Origin: Ignavibacteriaceae bacterium
GTDB lineage: Bacteria > Bacteroidota > Ignavibacteria > Ignavibacteriales > Ignavibacteriaceae
NCBI GenBank assembly: GCA_031292465.1
Contig: JARLHB010000185.1
Coordinates: 1 to 21,998 of the forward strand
Direction: 5' to 3'
Length of the DNA: 21,998 nt
Position numbers and translations under genes: made by a program
In this document: in pieces, positions 7,388-13,934 of the stretch
How positions within the stretch are numbered: position 1 is the stretch's first letter
How the letters are laid out: the number at the start of each line of letters is the position of its first letter
The notes under the pieces: generated by a model
Told to the model about the DNA's origin: nothing
Seen by the model: only the letters and a program-made list of their open reading frames with translations
Databases searched by the model: none

Positions 7388-9907
7388 CTAATCAAAAGAA
7401 ATTGATATAGTATGCTTCCCGGCTGCAAGCGTGAACGTCCCGGAATCAGTTTTATATTTCTTATTATCTACAATCAGATTGTATTTACTAAATTCTTCAG
7501 GGATATAAAAAGTAGCAGTTTTATTCAAAGGGATAGTGTATTCAAAATAGTAACCGTCTGCCTTTTTCTTCCATGATACTTTTACTGCGCCTTTATCACC
7601 AACCGGTACAGAGCCTTTTGCCCAGCCTAATTTTTCCCCGATATACGGGTGAATGGCAATATTAGTGAACCCGGGCATTCCAGGACTTATGCCCAAAACA
7701 TTCTGGGACAAATAACGTAAAGGCGAACCGCCCCAGGCATGGCTTAAATCTCCGGCATAGCCCAAATCGGTTTTATCCTGCCAGTTTTCTTTTAATGTAA
7801 ATGTTGAAGTATCAATTCCATTATGCCAGCGGTTTATAAGTTCCAGCCCTGTATCAAATTTTCGCAGTTCTTTTTCGGCCCCAAGAACGTAAGACATAAA
7901 ATAAGGCTGCAGCTGATATTCCTTTTGTGTAATCACATAGTCCATTAATTTTTGCCGGTATTCGTCCGGCGCTATGCCATACAGTACGGCCAATGTATTT
8001 ACGTGCGCGCTGTAAGTTGTCAGGTTGCTGTCTGCCGGCAGCCATTCGCTTGGCGGTACAGAGGTAATAAACGGAATGCCGTCCTTATATAGATGTTTAT
8101 CTTTATCCCATAAAAGCCTGTTCATACCGTCTTTTATGCTGTCGGCTATTGCTGCATAGGATGGGCCGGGGGCGGCTGGCTTAACAAAAGCCCGCATATC
8201 ATCAATGTCCGTCATTGCCTTATATAGCAATGCAGTTAAATATCCCATGCCAATCATTGCAGGGGGGTGGTGGGCGTTGTAGCCTTTTATAGTAATCCAA
8301 TCCATAAACATAAAACTAGGCGGATTAGTAACAAGGTAATCCTTGTTAAGATACCATTTAAACCTGTCCATCAATTTATCGGCATGCGGCAGTAATTCCT
8401 TCAGTACGCCGGTATCGCCAGTAAATAATACATACTGCTTCAGCATTTGCACCCATAGCAGGGAATAACTTGTATGGAACATCCAGTAATTATTTTTCTC
8501 CATCATTTGTGCCGTCTGTACCAGGTCCTGGCGCGTAAGCCATTTATCCCCGAAGGCATAATAATTATTCATTGATTCAATAAAATAATCTCCCGTACAG
8601 CCGATTGGCTCCTGATGCATAGGGGAATCAAGATAAAGATTACTCATGCATATTTGTGTTGTGTAACGTATAATGGACCATAATTTATTATAAGAATCAT
8701 CAGAGCAGGCAAAAGAACCTTTATACTGAACGGGGTAAGATGTAAATTCAGCAAAAAATTTGTGAACATTAATACTTTTACTTGAAACAAGCCTTACATA
8801 CAGGTAACGGAAAGGACTGAAATTAGGAGTCCTGAAATTATTTATCCCGTTTTTGCATAAATACAGATACTTCCTGCTTGGAACAGGTTTACCGCCAATC
8901 TTTTCGTAAGGAAGTACTGCTATACTGTCATCCGCATTTGCTGTTATAGAAAAAGAAACATACGCCGCTAAATTCTTGCCGAAGTCCAGAATGTATGATG
9001 AAGTTTTCTCATGTTTTGTGTAAAACTGATTTGAATTGACAGCTTTGTTTTCCTTTAGCGTACCAGCGGATATTTTTAATGGCTGGACGGGGTAATTAAT
9101 TAATTCCGGTATATTATTCCGATATAATTTTGTTCCGGCGGCAGAATGCTGTATTGCTGCATTATACCATTCCCCATCATCAAATTTAATTGCATTCCAT
9201 CCTACTAACTCTTTTGAGGCATCATATTGTAAATACTTTGATTCATAACTATAACAAGTATCAATATTCGTTTTCCATGTTGTATCCGTTGCTGCAATTA
9301 TGTTGTCGCCATTTTGAAGATCACAAAGCAGTCTGCCAAATGATGATGTTACATCCGATGCTTCCACACCCCATGAAAATACTTTTACAGCAATTACATT
9401 AGTTCCTTTTTTCAGCCATTTATGTACATCAAATGAAGAATAATACCAGTAGGCGGGGGCAGTAGTATCGCTGTTATCGCTGCCTATATTTACCGGGCCT
9501 TCCCCAACCAGCGAACCATTAATATATATATGAAATTTTACATCGCCGGTTATAAAAAGGACTGCCTTCGGGGAAATATGGTTAATGTTAAATTGTTTTC
9601 TGAATAAAGCGCAGTAAGGCGCATCGTCTGATTTATCATTTATCCACCATGTATGCGTTCTTTGGTAAGAAGGGAACTGATTGTTGTCCAGCCAGATCCA
9701 TTGTCCTTTCCACTGCGCCTTTGTATATAAATTATCTTTTGAAAATGAATATTGCCCTGCATAAATCCCGCTGCTGTTATGAACAACCGGAACAGGCAGA
9801 TTATTGGCGTAACTCTCAAGCTTATTTTGTGAATAGCTTTTGCTAAAAGTTAAAAACAAACAAATAATTAGCAATAAAGAAATGCGGCAGAAAGTTTTTA
9901 TTGCCAT
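7388..9907 (-). CDS. Secreted alpha-L-rhamnosidase, GH78-like
   Basis: 839 aa. A signal peptide (1-26, ending KSYSQ) indicates export. An N-terminal beta-sandwich of the GH78/CBM67 kind spans about 65-200 (QWIWLD, then FHIYINGSLVGEGP), followed by a second sandwich with ILDFGKNLAAYVSF (306-320) and FRYLYVRLV (366-374). The (alpha/alpha)6 catalytic domain starts near 400: DSPMHQEPIGCTGDYF (427-442) places Glu433 as probable general acid, FMDW (534-537) and LKENW (705-709) place Glu707 as candidate base, and SHAWGGSP (722-729) is a typical late motif. A C-terminal beta domain (about 745-839) closes it. The expected role is removal of terminal rhamnose from plant or bacterial polysaccharide. No SusC/D, transporter or regulator lies beside it, so it is not in an obvious utilisation locus. 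Exact substrate not readable. Confidence 0.88.
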   Translation of the reverse strand: MAIKTFCRISLLLIICLFLTFSKSYSQNKLESYANNLPVPVVHNSSGIYAGQYSFSKDNLYTKAQWKGQWIWLDNNQFPSYQRTHTWWINDKSDDAPYCALFRKQFNINHISPKAVLFITGDVKFHIYINGSLVGEGPVNIGSDNSDTTAPAYWYYSSFDVHKWLKKGTNVIAVKVFSWGVEASDVTSSFGRLLCDLQNGDNIIAATDTTWKTNIDTCYSYESKYLQYDASKELVGWNAIKFDDGEWYNAAIQHSAAGTKLYRNNIPELINYPVQPLKISAGTLKENKAVNSNQFYTKHEKTSSYILDFGKNLAAYVSFSITANADDSIAVLPYEKIGGKPVPSRKYLYLCKNGINNFRTPNFSPFRYLYVRLVSSKSINVHKFFAEFTSYPVQYKGSFACSDDSYNKLWSIIRYTTQICMSNLYLDSPMHQEPIGCTGDYFIESMNNYYAFGDKWLTRQDLVQTAQMMEKNNYWMFHTSYSLLWVQMLKQYVLFTGDTGVLKELLPHADKLMDRFKWYLNKDYLVTNPPSFMFMDWITIKGYNAHHPPAMIGMGYLTALLYKAMTDIDDMRAFVKPAAPGPSYAAIADSIKDGMNRLLWDKDKHLYKDGIPFITSVPPSEWLPADSNLTTYSAHVNTLAVLYGIAPDEYRQKLMDYVITQKEYQLQPYFMSYVLGAEKELRKFDTGLELINRWHNGIDTSTFTLKENWQDKTDLGYAGDLSHAWGGSPLRYLSQNVLGISPGMPGFTNIAIHPYIGEKLGWAKGSVPVGDKGAVKVSWKKKADGYYFEYTIPLNKTATFYIPEEFSKYNLIVDNKKYKTDSGTFTLAAGKHTISISFD

Positions 9908-10241
9908 AAGTAGAGTATTCCCGTATTATTTTTACAAACATAATAAAAAGCATATAATATTTGTAGAATCTGAAAAAGAAATGTTGGATGGAAGTATTTA
10001 TCTTTTGGGAGTATCATTCTCGGCTATTTCCATATTAAGATTAAAAACGTAAAAACAATTGAAAATATATGGCTATAGTCCTAAAGGTTAAATCTATATA
10101 AGTAATAGATTGTATAGATTAGAACATTGGGTGAGTGATAGTTTGCATTTATGTAATTCAAACCCAAAATGGAAATATAGATGGTGCTGACAAAATATAA
10201 AAATATAGTATATCTGTTAACAGAAATGGAGAATATATTTT
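9908..10241. other. Intergenic region upstream of rhamnosidase and XRE remnant
   Basis: No gene supported. It contains GGCTATAGTCC (10071-10081), an imperfect relative of the TATA-core palindromes further left, and the perfect 12-bp palindrome TCTGTTAACAGA (10213-10224) about 18 bp before the XRE remnant, which could be its old operator. GGAG at about 10229-10232 may be the remnant's SD. Confidence 0.4.
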
Positions 10242-10427
10242 ATGATTAGTAAAAGGTTAAAAACCATAAGAAAAATGTCAGGGTTATAATTAGCCCAACT
10301 GGCTGATAATTCAGGTAACATACCCAAGCAGACTTTGAGTAATTATGAAAACGGAAAGAGGAAACCGATCATCAAAAACACGAAGGAGAAGAATCAGTCA
10401 ACCAATATCCCGGCCTTTAGTACTTGA
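10242..10427 (+). pseudogene. XRE-family HTH regulator, broken
   Basis: Reading from the ATG at 10242 gives MISKRLKTIRKMSGL, then an in-frame TAA (10287-10289), then LAQLADNSGNIPKQTLSNYE and NGKRKP. Together these are a recognisable HTH_3/XRE helix-turn-helix, normally '...SGLTQEELAE...TISNYENGKRKPS'. After NGKRKP the reading frame loses similarity, whereas the next frame (from 10366, to a stop at 10462-10464) reads RSSKTRRRISQP, closer to the family. So there is at least one nonsense mutation and probably one frameshift. It lies directly upstream of an intact toxin-antitoxin pair. Confidence 0.7.
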
Positions 10428-10431
10428 CTAT

Positions 10432-10451
10432 ATGTACGTTATTCTGTACAT
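10432..10451 (+). promoter_or_regulatory. Candidate promoter/operator of the toxin-antitoxin operon
   Basis: ATGTAC (10432-10437) and GTACAT (10446-10451) form an inverted repeat with an 8-bp spacer. TTGACT at 10424-10429 could be a -35 with TACATT (10447-10452) as -10. The site lies 48-67 bp before the antitoxin ATG, where YefM-type antitoxins bind to autoregulate. Confidence 0.4.
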
Positions 10452-10498
10452 TTACATTGTATAAATATGATAGGATGATAAGATTAGAAAGGACCGTA

Positions 10499-10738
10499 AT
10501 GAAGACGGTAAATATTACGGCAGCCAGAAAAGATTTATTTAATCTTGTAAATCTGACAGCCGAAAACAATGAGCCAATCCTTATAACAGGTAAACATAAT
10601 AATGCGGTTATAGTATCTGAAACAGATTGGAACTCAATAGAAGAAACTTTGTATATTTTAAGTATACCAGGTATGAAGGAAAAAATAATCAGGGGTATGA
10701 AAACACCTCTGGAGGAGTGCGTTGAAGTTGAGTTATGA
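10499..10738 (+). CDS. yefM: YefM/Phd-type antitoxin
   Basis: 79 aa. The ATG at 10499 is preferred over an upstream in-frame ATG at 10424, because GAAAGGA (10487-10493) is a well-placed SD and the Phd/YefM fold starts exactly here: TVNITAARKDLFNLVNLTAENNEPILITGKHNNAVIVSETDWNSIEETLYIL. The C-terminal tail MKTPLEECVEVEL is the toxin-neutralising region in the family. The stop overlaps the toxin start (ATGA), so the two are translationally coupled. Antitoxin and complex are expected to repress their own promoter. Confidence 0.85.
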   Translation: MKTVNITAARKDLFNLVNLTAENNEPILITGKHNNAVIVSETDWNSIEETLYILSIPGMKEKIIRGMKTPLEECVEVEL

Positions 10739-11004
10739 GTAAATGGAAAGTAGTTTTCACTAAAGAATCTGCTGATGATATTCCATATGTTAAAGCTGCG
10801 AAACTCGAAAATAAACTAAAAGAGATCGTAGATACACTTAGAGATGATCCCTTTCAGGAGTCTCAGCATTTTGAACAATTAAAAGGAGATTTAAAAGGAT
10901 CCTGTTCCCGCAGGCTAAATCATAAACACAGAGTTGTGTATCAGATTTTGAAGAACCAGAAGACGGTAAAAATTGTGAGCGTTTGGACTCATTACCAGCA
11001 ATAG
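10735..11004 (+). CDS. yoeB: YoeB/Txe-type mRNA interferase toxin
   Basis: 89 aa RelE-superfamily ribosome-dependent endoribonuclease. Aligned by eye with E. coli YoeB, the catalytic residues are kept: Glu47 (FEQLKGDL), Arg66 (HRVVY) and His86-Tyr87 (WTHYQQ); SRRLNHKHRVVY is the family hallmark. It overlaps the antitoxin gene by 4 bp (ATGA). It appears full length and probably active, in contrast to the dead regulator just upstream. A hairpin follows. Confidence 0.88.
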   Translation: MSKWKVVFTKESADDIPYVKAAKLENKLKEIVDTLRDDPFQESQHFEQLKGDLKGSCSRRLNHKHRVVYQILKNQKTVKIVSVWTHYQQ

Positions 11005-11017
11005 AACATTATACAAT

Positions 11018-11043
11018 TGTGGGCAAATTTAATTATTTGCACA
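11018..11043 (+). terminator. Candidate terminator of the toxin-antitoxin operon
   Basis: TGTG-GG-CAAAT pairs with ATTTGCACA (two-base bulge, TTAATT loop), followed by TTTATTTCGTTT. It begins 14 bp after the toxin stop. Confidence 0.5.
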
Positions 11044-11195
11044 TTTATTTCGTTTCCTTAATTTGCCATAATAATTATATAACAATCGGATAAGTATAGG
11101 AATATAGAACCAGAGATGAATATCCTTTGTTTATTTGTACATTGATATAATCAATATAGACTGCTTGATGAGTTCCTGGATTTGCCATTTGAGGT

Positions 11196-11453
11196 TCAAA
11201 CAACCATTATCACCCTTATTATGGGATAATAATTCACATCCTTCAGTTTGCGGGAATATTTTTCTATCCATTGTTCTTCGTTATCGCTGATTAGTATGAA
11301 TTGTCCTTTGGCGGGGTGGCGGAATTTAAGATCAACTAGAATTTTATCTCCCGGCTTAACGACCGGGAAAACCTTTGCACACATTTTTTTAGTTACAACA
11401 AGTACTGCTTTATCTATCTCATTTGGTCCAGCCATAAATAAAAGAACCCCCAT
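11196..11453 (-). CDS. Small S24/LexA-fold-like protein without catalytic Ser
   Basis: 85 aa (79 aa if the second Met at 11435 is used; neither start has a clear SD, though GGGGG precedes the second). VKPGDKILVD followed by GQFILISDNEEQWIEKYS parallels LKDGDEVLVD and HQYIKRYY in the S24 repressor encoded just upstream; the order glycine-aspartate strand then Lys strand is that of the LexA/S24 core. The position of the catalytic Ser is occupied by Lys in my hand alignment, so self-cleavage is not expected. It is transcribed in the same direction 91 bp downstream of the repressor and may belong to its operon. It could be a repressor-interacting or decoy protein; the similarity is weak and needs a profile search. 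Confidence 0.5.
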   Translation of the reverse strand: MGVLLFMAGPNEIDKAVLVVTKKMCAKVFPVVKPGDKILVDLKFRHPAKGQFILISDNEEQWIEKYSRKLKDVNYYPIIRVIMVV

Positions 11454-11544
11454 AAAAAATTCTTAAAAATTATATAACTAAATTTCAGTCAAACAGGTAA
11501 TCTAAAAACTGCCATTCCTTGTCTGGCATTTGACTTTTTACATT

Positions 11545-12198
11545 TTATATCTTCAGATTTATTCTTACAACCCTATAAATAGCATTAATATCATTCTTAT
11601 CAATAAGCCTTACCCCGTATTCTTCATTATCGCTGGTAAGTTTTATAAAAGCGAAGTTTACATCATAGTAGCGTTTTATATACTGATGCCCGTTTTTTAA
11701 TTTTACCGCAGCAAGGCAGCCGTTTTCAAGTGCTGCATCCATATCTACAAGAACTTCATCGCCGTCTTTTAGAGTTGTTTCCATACTGTTGCCGTTTACT
11801 TTTAAAGCAAAACAGCGGTGCTGCAGCCTGTTGTATGCAAAGAAAGAAGACTCTTCATAACTTTGGTGGTAAAGTAATTTCGGTTCGCCAGCATACACAG
11901 TTCCAAGTACCGGATACTTATTTATAGGAATAGCATCATCAAATTCCGGATAGACTGATTTGTCCTCTTCAACTTTAGGCAGGGAAGAAGTACTTGTATT
12001 ATCATCTACAGTAATATACTTTTGTACTTCCCTGATTATGGAATTATACAAATCAAGGTCAAGCTCGGGACTTTCGTTGAGATGATAATTAAAATTTTGC
12101 GGAGTCATTCCCAACCGGCGTGCAATAAAAGCATTAGACAGCCCCTCATCCTTTGCCTTATTTAATAATTCCTTTATTTTATCGTGTCTTTTTGACAT
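11545..12198 (-). CDS. S24-family LexA/CI-like phage repressor
   Basis: 217 aa. N-terminal helix-turn-helix (about 18-40, LSNAFIARRLGMTPQNFNYHLN), a flexible Ser/Thr/Asp linker (about 60-85) and a C-terminal S24 peptidase domain. The self-cleavage site is Ala103-Gly104 in GTVYAGEP, the catalytic Ser is Ser138 in VNGNSMETTLKDGDEVLVD, and the Lys is Lys175 in YIKRYY. All are in LexA order, so DNA-damage-triggered autocleavage is expected. It is divergent from the phage genes beginning at 12343, and the intergenic region holds strong operator-like repeats, one overlapping its own start codon. No good SD is visible. Confidence 0.88.
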   Translation of the reverse strand: MSKRHDKIKELLNKAKDEGLSNAFIARRLGMTPQNFNYHLNESPELDLDLYNSIIREVQKYITVDDNTSTSSLPKVEEDKSVYPEFDDAIPINKYPVLGTVYAGEPKLLYHQSYEESSFFAYNRLQHRCFALKVNGNSMETTLKDGDEVLVDMDAALENGCLAAVKLKNGHQYIKRYYDVNFAFIKLTSDNEEYGVRLIDKNDINAIYRVVRINLKI

Positions 12199-12269
12199 TA
12201 TATAAAAATATTTTTAATTAAACATAAATTACTGCTTTTAAATTAAATAAATATTTATATAATGTCAAA
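12191..12269. repeat. Inverted repeat around the repressor start (operator candidate)
   Basis: TTTGACATTATATAAA (12191-12206, continuing AATATTT with one extra A) mirrors the segment at 12249-12269 that ends TATAATGTCAAA, about 20 bp per arm. The left arm covers the repressor start codon (CAT at 12196-12198). A further TTGACAT occurs at 12276-12282 as part of the rightward promoter. This fits autorepression, or pairing of the two sites in a loop. Confidence 0.6.
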
Positions 12270-12275
12270 TATTAC

Positions 12276-12304
12276 TTGACATATAGTTAAAATTACTTTA
12301 TATT
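12276..12304 (+). promoter_or_regulatory. Rightward sigma70-like phage promoter
   Basis: TTGACA (12276-12281), 17-bp spacer, TATATT (12299-12304); this is the best promoter match I found in the window. It points at the 38-aa peptide gene and is overlapped by the palindrome at 12291-12317, so repression by occlusion of the -10 is expected. Confidence 0.7.
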
Positions 12305-12317
12305 TCATAAAGTAATT
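12291..12317 (+). promoter_or_regulatory. Palindromic operator O1 over the -10
   Basis: AATTACTTTAT / ATAAAGTAATT, a perfect 11-bp inverted repeat with ATTTC between. It covers the -10 and start region of the rightward promoter. A near copy (23 of 27 positions) is at 12554-12580. Probable binding site of the S24 repressor. Confidence 0.65.
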
Positions 12318-12342
12318 AGAGCTTATTTATAAAGGACACACT

Positions 12343-12459
12343 TTGTACCTGATAGTCGGATATTTTTTAATGGCAGTAGGATTAGCCGGAATGATTATTT
12401 CCGGTAGGCTACTTATTAAAAAGTGGAAAGATTGGAAAGAAGTAAAAGATTTGTTCTGA
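12343..12459 (+). CDS. 38-aa single-pass membrane peptide (TTG start)
   Basis: Too short for routine calling. The SD AAAGGA (12331-12336) is 6 bp before a TTG at 12343, giving 38 aa: a hydrophobic stretch from YLIVGYFLMAVGLAGMIISG to about residue 23, then a basic/charged tail KKWKDWKEVKDLF. It is the first gene after the strong repressed promoter. An in-frame ATG at 12370 would leave only 29 aa and lacks an SD. A single membrane helix with a cationic tail resembles holin-like, superinfection-exclusion or toxic peptides, but size is the only link; function unknown. Confidence 0.55.
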   Translation: MYLIVGYFLMAVGLAGMIISGRLLIKKWKDWKEVKDLF

Positions 12460-12464
12460 TGTAG

Positions 12465-12510
12465 CCCATGATTTATCATGGGTTAATACACAAGAACGCA
12501 GTTCTTGTGT
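12465..12510. repeat. Two adjacent perfect hairpins (REP-like or terminator)
   Basis: CCCATGA-TTTA-TCATGGG (12465-12482) and ACACAAGAAC-GCA-GTTCTTGTGT (12488-12510), 5 bp apart, directly after the 38-aa gene. The first resembles the palindromes of REP/IS200-IS605-type elements; the second is followed by TTAAAAACT rather than T-rich sequence. Could be a mobile hairpin element or a transcription stop. Confidence 0.55.
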
Positions 12511-12553
12511 TAAAAACTATGTTATTATAAACACTCCCCCCAAATAAGCATAC

Positions 12554-12580
12554 AATTACCAAATATTTCATAAAGAAATT
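12554..12580 (+). promoter_or_regulatory. Second operator copy O2
   Basis: 27 bp aligned with O1 (12291-12317) differ at only four positions and share the uninterrupted 13-mer ATATTTCATAAAG. It lies 36 bp before the ATG of the 109-aa gene. The left arm has drifted (AATTACCAAAT), so symmetry is weaker than in O1. Confidence 0.55.
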
Positions 12581-12615
12581 CATACATAGCTTCATAAATA
12601 TTACAGGAGGCAGCG

Positions 12616-12945
12616 ATGAGCTGGAAAATTCCGGTAAAATATAAGCAGCGTGATGTTGATGCAGCAGTTTTCCCCAATACCCGCACAATAAAGCGGCATC
12701 TAAAAATTTCACATACAGAAAAACAAACCAGAGAACTATTACCGCGCAGGTCGGTTGTAGTAAAGTTAAAAATAAGAGAAGCAAAAAAATTTCAGCCCTG
12801 TCCCAGGCATGGAAGCAAATATTTGGTTAAAGAGGGCGGAGCAGTGTATTGTTATGCCGAAACAAAGGGGGAGATGTTTGACAGGTGCTTTTATCATGTA
12901 AGTTATAAAAATGGTGATGAGTGCAGCGAAGATGAGGTTGTATAG
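12616..12945 (+). CDS. Hypothetical phage-region protein, 109 aa, basic
   Basis: The SD AGGAGG (12605-12610) is 5 bp before the ATG, one of the best ribosome sites in the window. The first 60 residues are very basic (KYKQRD, RTIKRHLK, KQTRELLPRR, KLKIREAKK). The second half has four Cys and two His (CPRHG, CYAE, CFYH, CSEDE at about 82, 99, 111-114 and 102-108 by gene order, not exactly counted), which might bind metal although no standard zinc-finger spacing is present. It follows O2 and so is probably under the phage repressor. I do not recognise the family; a DNA- or RNA-binding early protein is possible. Confidence 0.7.
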   Translation: MSWKIPVKYKQRDVDAAVFPNTRTIKRHLKISHTEKQTRELLPRRSVVVKLKIREAKKFQPCPRHGSKYLVKEGGAVYCYAETKGEMFDRCFYHVSYKNGDECSEDEVV

Positions 12946-13125
12946 TACCATAGTTTTGAATGTACTTCCTGCCGGATTAATTAAATAGTATGAAGATTCG
13001 ATTATCTCTTCTTAAAAATTGCCATGCAGCAGTGCAGGAAAAGTATGTCCTTTAGGGAAATTAATCCTTCGTGACTTTGTGGCAAAAGTTTTTGTTGTAT
13101 TAATAACATTTGCAAAAATCATAAT

Positions 13126-13389
13126 ATGAATGAAATTGTAAGAGCAATTAATTTTAGCGGGCTTGAAAGGCTGTCGCTTCAGCAGATGATGGAGCTAAAG
13201 CTGTTTGATATTATTTCGTTAAGAAATTACCTGATAAAGCGTGAATATGAAAAACTTCTTGAAGAAGGTGAAAAAAGCCGTGATGCAATGCGCATACTGG
13301 CAAACACTACCTGGGTAGTAGAAGAAGGGCGGAGCATAAAGCTGGGAATTAAAAGCATTGAAAGAATAATTTACCGTATGAAAGAATAA
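13126..13389 (+). CDS. Hypothetical phage-region protein, 87 aa
   Basis: Small, charged, helical protein without signal or membrane segments: NFSGLERLSLQQMMELKLFDIISLRNYLIKREYEKLL suggests a first helical half, and ANTTWVVEEGRSIKLGIKSIERIIYRMKE a mixed second half. No SD before the ATG. It lies 32 bp upstream of the probable small terminase in the same direction, so it is likely part of the packaging operon. Family unknown; the position would suit an HNH-, DNA-binding or terminase-accessory protein, but no such motif is present. Confidence 0.65.
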   Translation: MNEIVRAINFSGLERLSLQQMMELKLFDIISLRNYLIKREYEKLLEEGEKSRDAMRILANTTWVVEEGRSIKLGIKSIERIIYRMKE

Positions 13390-13421
13390 TAGAAAAATTA
13401 TCCATTATGGAGTAAAAACTT

Positions 13422-13934
13422 ATGCCGTTAGCAAGACACATAACAGCAGAAAAACCGGAAGATAAAATTATAGAAACCGGCTGGGCGCGGGTACACAATA
13501 TAGTTGTCTTTATTCTTGAAAACGATCAGTTCTTAAAACCGAAATTAAATAGTGAACTGATTACAGAAATAATTAAGAGGTTTGGCGTTGACGATGAAAC
13601 AGCATTAACCTATATATCCGAAGCAAAAAGGGAAGTTAGAAGGGTTGCAAAACTTAAAAAAGATAAAGCTTTTGCCAAAGCTATAAGGGACAGGGAATTT
13701 ATAATTGCAAAGGCAAAAGCGGATGAGGATTATAAACTTGCCCTTGATGCAATTAAGGACCGCGATAAACTCCTTTCTCTTTATGATGAAGTTAAGCCGC
13801 AGGAAATTACCGTAAAGAATATTGATATGAACAGGTTTACAGAGTTCGGGCTGGAACGCATTAAACACGGCGATAAAATAGAGGAAATTTTATTGGACCC
13901 TAAATCAGTTAAACAAGAACAGCGGGATTTATAA
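13422..13934 (+). CDS. Probable terminase small subunit
   Basis: 170 aa, no signal or membrane segments. The N-terminal half has an HTH-like pattern (LNSELITEIIKRFGVDDETALTYISEA, about 43-69); the middle is highly charged and helical (AKLKKDKAFAKAIRDREFIIAKAKADEDYKLALDAIKDRDKLL), consistent with the coiled oligomerisation core of small terminases. The C-terminal part (about 125-170) could contact the large subunit. The stop overlaps the large terminase start by one base (TAATG), which is why I call it a small terminase; the sequence itself gives no family-specific motif. Confidence 0.6.
   Translation: MPLARHITAEKPEDKIIETGWARVHNIVVFILENDQFLKPKLNSELITEIIKRFGVDDETALTYISEAKREVRRVAKLKKDKAFAKAIRDREFIIAKAKADEDYKLALDAIKDRDKLLSLYDEVKPQEITVKNIDMNRFTEFGLERIKHGDKIEEILLDPKSVKQEQRDL

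Noticed and set aside
7854..8045. 63-codon minus-strand frame within the rhamnosidase gene
   Set aside because: Out-of-frame shadow in the same strand; the main frame has clear GH78 motifs through this segment.
9840..10052. Plus-strand frame of 70 codons at the rhamnosidase 5' end
   Set aside because: Half is antisense to the signal peptide region; no SD and no homology pattern.
11730..11927. Plus-strand frame inside the S24 repressor
   Set aside because: Antisense shadow of a well-supported gene.
12476..12784. Minus-strand frame of 102 codons across the hairpins and operator O2
   Set aside because: Overlaps the plus-strand 109-aa gene with a strong SD, and its translation is disordered hydrophobic sequence with no family pattern.
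12946..13125. Small frame ATG 12990 encoding about 21 residues
   Set aside because: No SD, no recognisable features, too short; the rest of the gap looks like ordinary intergenic sequence.
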